A stretch of 64,000 bases of DNA from IMG/VR virus record IMGVR_UViG_3300021963_000102, positions 1 to 64,000 of that record. One strand, 5' to 3'. Source of the stretch: a virus. The position numbers and the translations under genes are program-made. The notes under the pieces are model-generated. The model had not been told where the DNA came from and ran no database searches. It saw nothing but the letters and a program-made list of their open reading frames with translations. Each line of letters begins with the position of its first letter. The first letter of the stretch is position 1. Shown here piece after piece: positions 9,750 to 18,700 of this stretch.

Positions 9750-12700
9750 TTAGCATGTGAATGGGTCTGCACCTTGAATATCACTAATGTCATATACATA
9801 AAGTTTTCCCCTACCATTTATCCAATCTCTAACCATTTGATAGGAAAGTTCTTCAGCAGAGGTAACACCTTCTGACTGTAGCATAGCTTCTTTACCACCA
9901 GCTTCATCAACAGTGAGTAAACCTCTATTAGTAACCATATATTCTTTATTACCAATTCTTCTTATCTCACTTTGACCAACAGGGATATTAATTCTTTCAC
10001 TTTCTGATGTAGATCTTACAGTGGTAGTTTTCAATCCCTGTTCAATCTTTTCCACATTCTGAGGTTGCATTGTAATACCCTTCACACGTGTGCCTGTACC
10101 TCTTTGTGTTGTTCTACTAGGCTTCTTTTCAAACTCAGAGATTATGGCATTATCATCTATACCATCTGTCTTAATAAAGCCATTATTAATATCAGATGTA
10201 TGTTCTACATCCCAAAACTCGTTAGCTCTATATCCATCACCCCATGCATTTACAGCCTTGTAGATGAAATACTTTCCACCGTTCTTATCATTGTGCAACA
10301 AAGGATTACCAAAGTTGTCATACACCTTCTTGAATAGTCCCTTCTGAATGAATGAATAGTCACCCTCTTTACGCATCTGGGCTTTCTTCTTAGCTGCTGT
10401 AAGTCCATCAGCTTTCTCTTGTTCTGTTAGAAGCTCAGCAGCTCCCTTTTCCCATCTGTAAACAATATAATCATATCTACCTTCAGATCTATAGATGGAT
10501 CTAGAAACCACTGGAGGGATGGTTCCTTTTTCTACAGCCTCTCTTACAGGCTTAGGAAGGAACTTCATGGATGGGTTGTATACAGGACCAGCTGCAGTTT
10601 CTATAGTGTTAGCCATTACATATGGTACAATATCATCATTGTTCCAGTTGTTTCTTTGGAACACTCCCATTGTTTGGAAGTTTTCCAGATTGGGTATAGC
10701 CTCTAGTCTAGACAGGGTTTGGTTGTAGATTCTCTCAAAGTCTTCATATGGAAGAACAGAGGTGAATGATATAGGTGATGAAGATAGACCGCTTTGTAAA
10801 ATAGCAAGAGATACTAGTCTGTCATACAGAGGGCTCTTGTCTTTAAAATAATCCCTAAGCTCACGGAAAGCATAGATGATGTTATTTTGGTCGTAGGTTC
10901 TATTATCCATTCCCTTCACCTTCAAGTTGTTAGGAAGGTTTTGTCCCACTTTTTTGGATGGATCACCTGATACAATATTAACAACATAGTTGTTATGTAG
11001 AGGATGGGAAGGATTTGCTTTTACATCATTTACAAATGACAGCATCTCTGTAGCCACCCCACCATCGTTTAAAAGAATCTCTTGAATCTCAAGATTTAGA
11101 TTTTGGTCTATCTGTACAGCATAGTCAAATAAGTCATTCACTGCCTTACGAGCAAGCTTTACAAACTCTCTGTCAGACATAGAGGTTGCATAAGGAGCAA
11201 TTATACCATGAATAATTGCTCTCACTCTAGGCTTGTCAGAGAGAAGCAGTTGTGCAAATGCATTTCTTGTGTCCTTCATTATTTCAGCTAGCTCTCCTAT
11301 AAATGCATTTTCCATAAGCTCTTCAACAGAAGAGATGATGGTGTTTTGAGCTTTCTGAAGCTGTATCTCTTTCTTTAACACCAGATAGGGATCATTTAGT
11401 GTTGCTGTATCCCAGTTAGTTCCTTGTGTAACATGGAACAGGTGTTCAGCCATTTTAGCATATTTCAAGAACTCCTTTAGAATAATAGCTTGTTCAAGTT
11501 TTTCATCCTTGCTCATTTGTCTTGTAGGCATTCCTACATTTCTTTTAAGCACTGCTTTGGAAGGAATAGTTCCTTCGTTTAGTTGCTGCATGATGGCATC
11601 ATGTTCCTCTTTAGTTGTGGCTTTAGGAAGATAGCTTTCCATCACATCATTATAGATGCCATCATTAAACACGTAAGAATATCCAGCGTTCTCAATGCTA
11701 CGAAGATAGTTACGGACGGATGTTTGGTTCATGAAATAAGAAACAGTGTCAATAGGCACACCAATCTTAACCAGGAACAACCATGTGCTAGCCACGTTTG
11801 GTGTAGCACCAAGTTCCATAATCCATGGGCCCTTAGAGATGTCCACATATCCATCAATAAACTGACCAATGATATCAGAGATGTCTTTCCCATCAGCATT
11901 CTGAATGCCAGAGAGCATAGCCACACTACCCTTTCCTTCTACATCAATAGAGTTGTATTTATCAAACTTAATGGTGCCATCACCCAACCAGAACTGATCT
12001 GCAAGAGGAAGGTTCTCCAATCTATTGCGATCAATATATATAAGCTGACGCTGGTTCAAAGAGTGGTTGGTTTGAGCCACAGCTGCAATACCAATAGCAT
12101 ATTTACCTCTTACAAAGGCATGACGCAATCTTGACATGAATGTTCTATCAAGCATGTTTCCAGGATCATTATAGTCAAAGGTACCACCTGTTGTTTTATT
12201 AGCTACAAATCTTGCCAAGTCTTTTAACTGTTCTGCAGAGTTGGGAGAAGTGAGTCTTATAAAGTTGGCCTTAGTTTCTACAAGGTTTTGGAAAGAGTCA
12301 ATGTATTGATTCTCAAGGCTTTTCTTATAGAGGTTGTTTATAATCTGGTCTCTCACCTTTATACCTCTAGTGAAGTCACGCACTATTTCTTCTACAGAGA
12401 ATAGCTGTCCTACGCCCATAAGCTTCTTCATAAGCTGAGCAGTATTAGACTCATCATTCATGAAGTCTTCAGCAGCAATCAGCTCTTCATCAATATATCT
12501 ATTTAATTGCTTCTCTTGCTCTTTTGAAAGGAACTCTCCTTTGTCAAACATTTCTCCTAGCTTCTCAATAGCTTCTTGCTTATTAGCAAAAGAAGGAACA
12601 AGCTTTGGCTTACCATCTTTAACATATACGTTCTTCAGATAGATGGAAAGTTTATCTATGTCAAAGTCAGATCCCACTTTCTTTACAATCTCTGAAGGAA

Positions 12701-15700
12701 CCACCACACTATCTCCCATTCCTTTAGGAAGGAACTTTGCAATACGGAATGATTCAATAGAATTTTGTTTCTGTGTGGGTATACGGAAAGCTACACCAGC
12801 TAGAGCTGCAAGTTGTTTCTTACCCTCTTCAGTGTTATTGAAATAATCCATCAACTGATCATCTGTGAGATCACTGTCAAACCATCTAGCCACCATTATC
12901 TCACAATAACGCTTACCATCTTCACCCTCATAAAACTTAAGCAGGTCAGAGGTGTAAGCCATCTTACCATTTATCTCTGTTGGTTTTATACGATTGGATT
13001 CAAACAGGGATGAAGGGATTTGCACCTTCAAGCCACCATTCACCTTAGGAGATACAATGTTCTTATCAGCTATTGAATATAGAATGTTTCTAATCTGTTG
13101 GTAGGCAGGGGTGGCTTCTAGCACAGCTTTACCTTCCAAGAATCCCTGAAGGGCATCACTGATGTTATCATTCACCTCTCTTTTTAAGATTTCACTACGT
13201 AGGGTGGCAACAGCTTTATCTTTGTTTTCCACCTCAAACCTCTTTTTAGTGACATCATCTACATCCTTGAAGGTTATCTCTTTTATACCAAGTCTGTCTA
13301 ATGTGTTTAGATATCCTTCTTTTGTAAGTTCTTCTAGGAGCTTTTGGTTTCTTTTTATCTCAGCATAGATGGTAGATCTATTTTCTCTTTCTTCCTCAGA
13401 AGCTAAACTCATCCAGGCTTTGTAGCGTTGGTCAATTGTTTTGCTTGGGAAGAAGTCAACAGGTACACCTGCTTCCAGGAGGTCCATTGTTACCAGCTTA
13501 GTGGGCTGGCTACCTCTAGTTACTAGATTGTCTTCTTTAGAAGGCACCTCAGATTGTACGCTCATGATGGAGAATGGCACATTAGTGATGATTTCACTCT
13601 TGCTATCATTGAACTCACCATTCTCATTGTACACATCTTGTGCACCTACAGATCCCACCTTTCTACCACTGTTAAACACCACATAATCAATGTCTTCCTC
13701 ATCCATCTTCTCATCTAGTTTTAATAGATTAGCGTCAGGATTGAGTTCCTTGATGAGGCGATAGGATAGAACATACAAGGCAAACTTGTCTAGCACTATC
13801 TCATTATAGGGCTGTCCATTTGCTTTGTTACCAGATACAATAGGTTTGAGGTTTACATATGCACTTTGTACATTAGGATTGCCCTCTCTTAATATTCTTT
13901 CTTCATCAGAGCTTAAACCTAGTCCTTTATCTCTTTTCTTCCAAGCCATGTCATATTTATACTGACGCTCCTCATCACTATTCCATTTACCAGCTCTGAT
14001 TCTGAAGTTACGATTGGCTTTCATATTGATGATACCAGCACCATCTGTTTCATCATACACTCCATAGTTTAACAATTTGTTGTATGCCTGAACATCTTTA
14101 TAAGGAACTGTACGGAAATAGTCTCTTGTAAAGTTGGTGTATGCTACATCTCCAGGACTATATCCCTTATTCCACACAGAATTGTATACACCATTCATTG
14201 TGGGGGAATTATTAACAATAGCCTGACGAGGGGAGTTGAAACTCTTTGTACGTTTTAGCTCCTCTTTGTATTGGTAGGGATCTCCATATGCTAGCTTGTG
14301 AAGCTCAATATTAGCAATAATGTAATTAATGCTAAGCATGTCAATGTGCCTGTTGTAATCATTTTCATTCATCACTCTAGGTAAGCTGAGACCATTTGTT
14401 TCAATACCCACTGATGTAGATTTTGCAACTCCATAACTATCAAGTAGTTCTTTGGTGTTTGCAGATCTTCCATCAATGAAGGCATCAATAGCAGCTCTAA
14501 TTCTTTGTCCATAATCTTCCCCATCAAACATTGCTTCAGGGGCACTAGTGGTGTCAGCAACAATCTCATCATGTAAACTTTCTCCTAGAATAGACTTAAA
14601 GAAGCGAAGGTCTGTACGCTTTCTATCTCCTAGCTTTACAAAAGGACGATTGGGATCTCTACCCACCTTCATCTCAGAAATAAAATAGTCTCTGAAAATA
14701 TTATACACATCTCCTCTTCCTCTAGATAGGGAAGTGAGAGATATGACATTTCCCATCTTAAGCATCCATTCTAGAGAAGCATCTCCAGGTACAAGGTTTA
14801 GATAGTAGCCTGCTAAGTTGAGATTGATTTCCTGTGCAACACGTTCTTTATAAGTGAGTTGTGCAGATTCTTTGTTTCTTCCGTTTTGCTCATTCAAGGT
14901 GCCACCAACATATCCCACCCTCATTATTTGGTCTTTTCTAGCATCAGACTTAGGTAGTCCATCACTAGCAAAGAGCTGTTTAATCATAACAGATCCCTGA
15001 GTGAAATCATCACTAAGTAGGTATTCATATTGTGTACCAGCCAAACTATCTTTATCTAGTCTCTTGAGCTGAGATAGGAAGTTGTATAGGTCATACACAG
15101 CGTTAGGGCCTAAGAAGGATTGTACACGCTCACCGCTGAGGTTGAAATAGGTGCTGTCAAACTGTGGGTTAGAAATCTTAGCCTTGAATAGAGCAAGCTC
15201 TAATAAACGGTTGCTAATATCTAGTGACTTACCAGAGAACGTAGCAATCTTTCTACCCTCAATAATACTCTTCTTAATACCCTGTACAGACTCTCTAAAC
15301 TCTTGTAAGTCATTAGGACTTAGTGATTGTATTTCTTTGGTGCTAAATGATATGCCCATTTCCTCTAGGAAGTTGGATAGCTCAGCAGGAGTTTCTGTTC
15401 TCTTACCTCTTGCCTTTGCAACATCTCCTACAAATACATTACTCTTAGTGTCATATTTGAAATAGCCCTTACCATTCTTAGCATATTGAGTGATGCTATC
15501 AATGTAGTCAGCTCTAAGTTGAACAGCTGCATTAGATAGGTTAGCATCCCCAACCACCACTGTACCATCTTCTAGAATAAATACATTCTTCACCTCAGGG
15601 TCTTGCTTCTTAAAGGTTTGCCAGAAACCTCCTATAAGCTGAGAAGCAGCTTCTGTATTTACATTACTAAAGTTTAACCCAGGAATATCCCATGGTGACT

Positions 15701-18700
15701 TAGTGAGTCTCTTATATAAAACTCTGTAGTTGCGATCATTAGCAGCCATTACACGTAGTTTCTCTAGCATATCTTCTATGCTAATAGCATCATGAACATT
15801 GTTCATTACGCTAATATATGTTTGGCTGATGGGTAGCAGTTGTGTACCACCAATAGAAGAAGGAACAGGTTTACCATTTGCATCAACAATAGGAATGGTG
15901 GCAAGCAGAAGCTTAATAGCTCCATTAGCTTTTCTAAATCCATCTATTTTCTCAGCAGAAGCAAAGTCACTTTCTTTAATCTTATTCTCATCAGTTCTTT
16001 GCATGTCATCATTCTCATCAAATGTGATGGAATAAGCATTTAGATATTCCTCATGACGCTTAACTATATCATCCCATTGATTATCAATGTGTTGCATCAA
16101 CTCTGTTGTAGAGGTGATGATGGGATCAACGTTCTCTTGTGTGCGCAGTCCTTGTTTTACAAACTCTTGAGCTACATCAATCTTTCTACCCACCTTCTGT
16201 AATAGCTGGGTTTTGATGGTGTCATACAACTCCTTCCTATTTATTTTAGGTATGGAGAATAGTCCCTCATCTGTATTGATAAAGTTTCCAAGAGTGAGAT
16301 AGGTCATCTCATTAATAATCTCAGACCTTTGTTTGTCAGTGATGCCCACTAAGCTAAACTCACTATCTGATGTAGCAAATGCATCCTCTATATCAATCAC
16401 ACCCTCTTTAGCATAAGCTAGAGAGGCGTAATTAGGAGAGTAGTTTTTGTAATATCCATTACCTATTTTCTTAAATAGTTCCTCAGTATTAGTGGCTGCT
16501 TTAGGACCAACAAAGAATTCCTTAATAAACTTCACTAGGTCAGCAAACAGCTTTACAATAAAAGGTCTACCATCTTTAGGTTTAGCAGGAATCTTACCCT
16601 CTTGTACATAATCTCTGAACTCTTCAGCCAGCTTTTCTTCAAGCTGGTCATCTGTAGCCTCAGAATATTTAACATCTTGTCTAGACTTTTTATCAAAGAA
16701 TGAACCACCTCTTTTTCTAAGTTCATTCATAACTGCCTCACGCTCAGCACTATCTGCAAACATTCTCCATACAGCATGGAACACCTCATGGTAGGCTGTA
16801 CCCACCTCAGCATTTGTGTATATATAGATGGCTCCATCTCTGTACATACCCCATGCTTGTCTACCATTAGTGGCTTGAATAACATTCTTTACACGGTAGA
16901 CAGGAATGTTAGGGAGGTTAGCCTTTATAAATGCTTCCACCTTATTCCAATCCTCACGCTGATATTGATCTATCTCACTTCCAATCATCTCACGTAAAGC
17001 CTCATCATTTGTATCTGCTAGCCTGATGTTGATAGCATCCATCACATTATCATTGATGGGCTGTCCTAAGTTCTGGGAAGCAGCTTGAATAGCAGGAGCT
17101 GTTCCACCAATCACCACAGGAGCCATCTCTATTTTGATTCTATCAAGCTCAGGGGCTATAGCATTGAATATGATTTTCTTAAGCTCTATCTCTGGGTTCT
17201 TTCCAGCTCTCTCCATTATTCCAGCCACCTCAGCATAGTCACCACTTTGCGTTCCCAGAATAATCTTCTGGTTGATGGTTTCCATTGTGACATCTTCTGG
17301 AGCTTTGAAATTAATCACCTTACCACCAGGAGATACATATTTGTTGATGGTTCTACCATCAAGAATATATGTAGGAGCAGGAGGTGCTGTTGGTGCAGCT
17401 TGAGGAGCTGTGGGAGCAGGAGCTGCATTTCTTTGTACACCAGCAGCTGTAATCACAGTGGATGATATAGGTGTTGCAGGTTTAGCTGGTTTAGGAATAA
17501 CAAAGTCATCAGCTGTATCTGCTGTATAGAAATAGATGCCCATTCTATTCATTACATCATCACTAGTCTTAGGCACCATAGGTGTTGATAGAGGTAGGTC
17601 TTCACCACTTCTCTTACCACCATTTGGGTTCTTATTAGACAGCAGATAGGTTTGATAGTTGGGCCATATTCTACTTTCTACAGATCCATCCTCAGCAACA
17701 GAGGTGATCTCTTCGTAGGGTTCATTTAAATTCTTGGCTATAGAAGAGTTGATGTTGTTGTACATCTTTTGTAGCTGCTCTATAATAGCAGCTTTGTTCT
17801 CTTCTAGTCCTATAGGTGTCATGGAGAAGTCCTTACCAGCTTCTTTCAAACTAAGCATTAGTCTTCTTCCTGTACCATCTTTCTCCCAGAACACACTGTT
17901 ATATCCAGCAGGTTTTCTTACACCAGCTTGTGTGGTGGGAATACCCCAATAAACAATAGACCTTAACCAGGTGAGTAGACGTACAGATTTATCTGATGTC
18001 ACCCATTCATCTACATTCTGCATGTTCTTAGACAGTTGCAGAAGTGCTTGGTAGATGGTCTCAGCTTCTTTCTTTGTTAGATTGCGGTTTCTTAGCTTTA
18101 CCAGTCCATTAGGGAGATTGAGGAATGGTTTACCCATTGGGTTACTAAAGCTAACAGTGCCCTTAGTTTGTTTCTCATTATCTTTTGGAATGAAAATAAG
18201 AGGGTCTCTTTCTAGCTGTGCTGCTGTAATAAGTCCAGCATCCTCTACAGATGTCTTAGTGTTCCAATCTGTATTACCATCAGCATCTTTAACGTATAAA
18301 GGAATACCAAATGAAGCACCTATAGTGTGACGCTCATTTAGATTGGGATTAGCAATCACTCCATTTCTCCACTCTTTATATTGCTTTGTAACAGCTTCTA
18401 TTACATTATCAGGAGTGCCCTCTCTGAACATGCTCTTTCCACCAAACTCCTCACTCCATGTAAGGCTAGCTGTGGGGAACACTTGATATATAGCACTATT
18501 TAATTTATCAGAACCTTCAGGTAGAGGATTACCATCCACTCCTACAAGGTTACCAGCATCATCCACCATTACAAGAGTAATGATGTCATCTTTGCTAATT
18601 GTTTCATCAATGTTTCCCTGAACATCCAATCTTAAATGTTCTGTTAGTCCAGGGATGAGTTGGTCCTCATTCTTTGAGGTGACATACACCCCACGAATAT

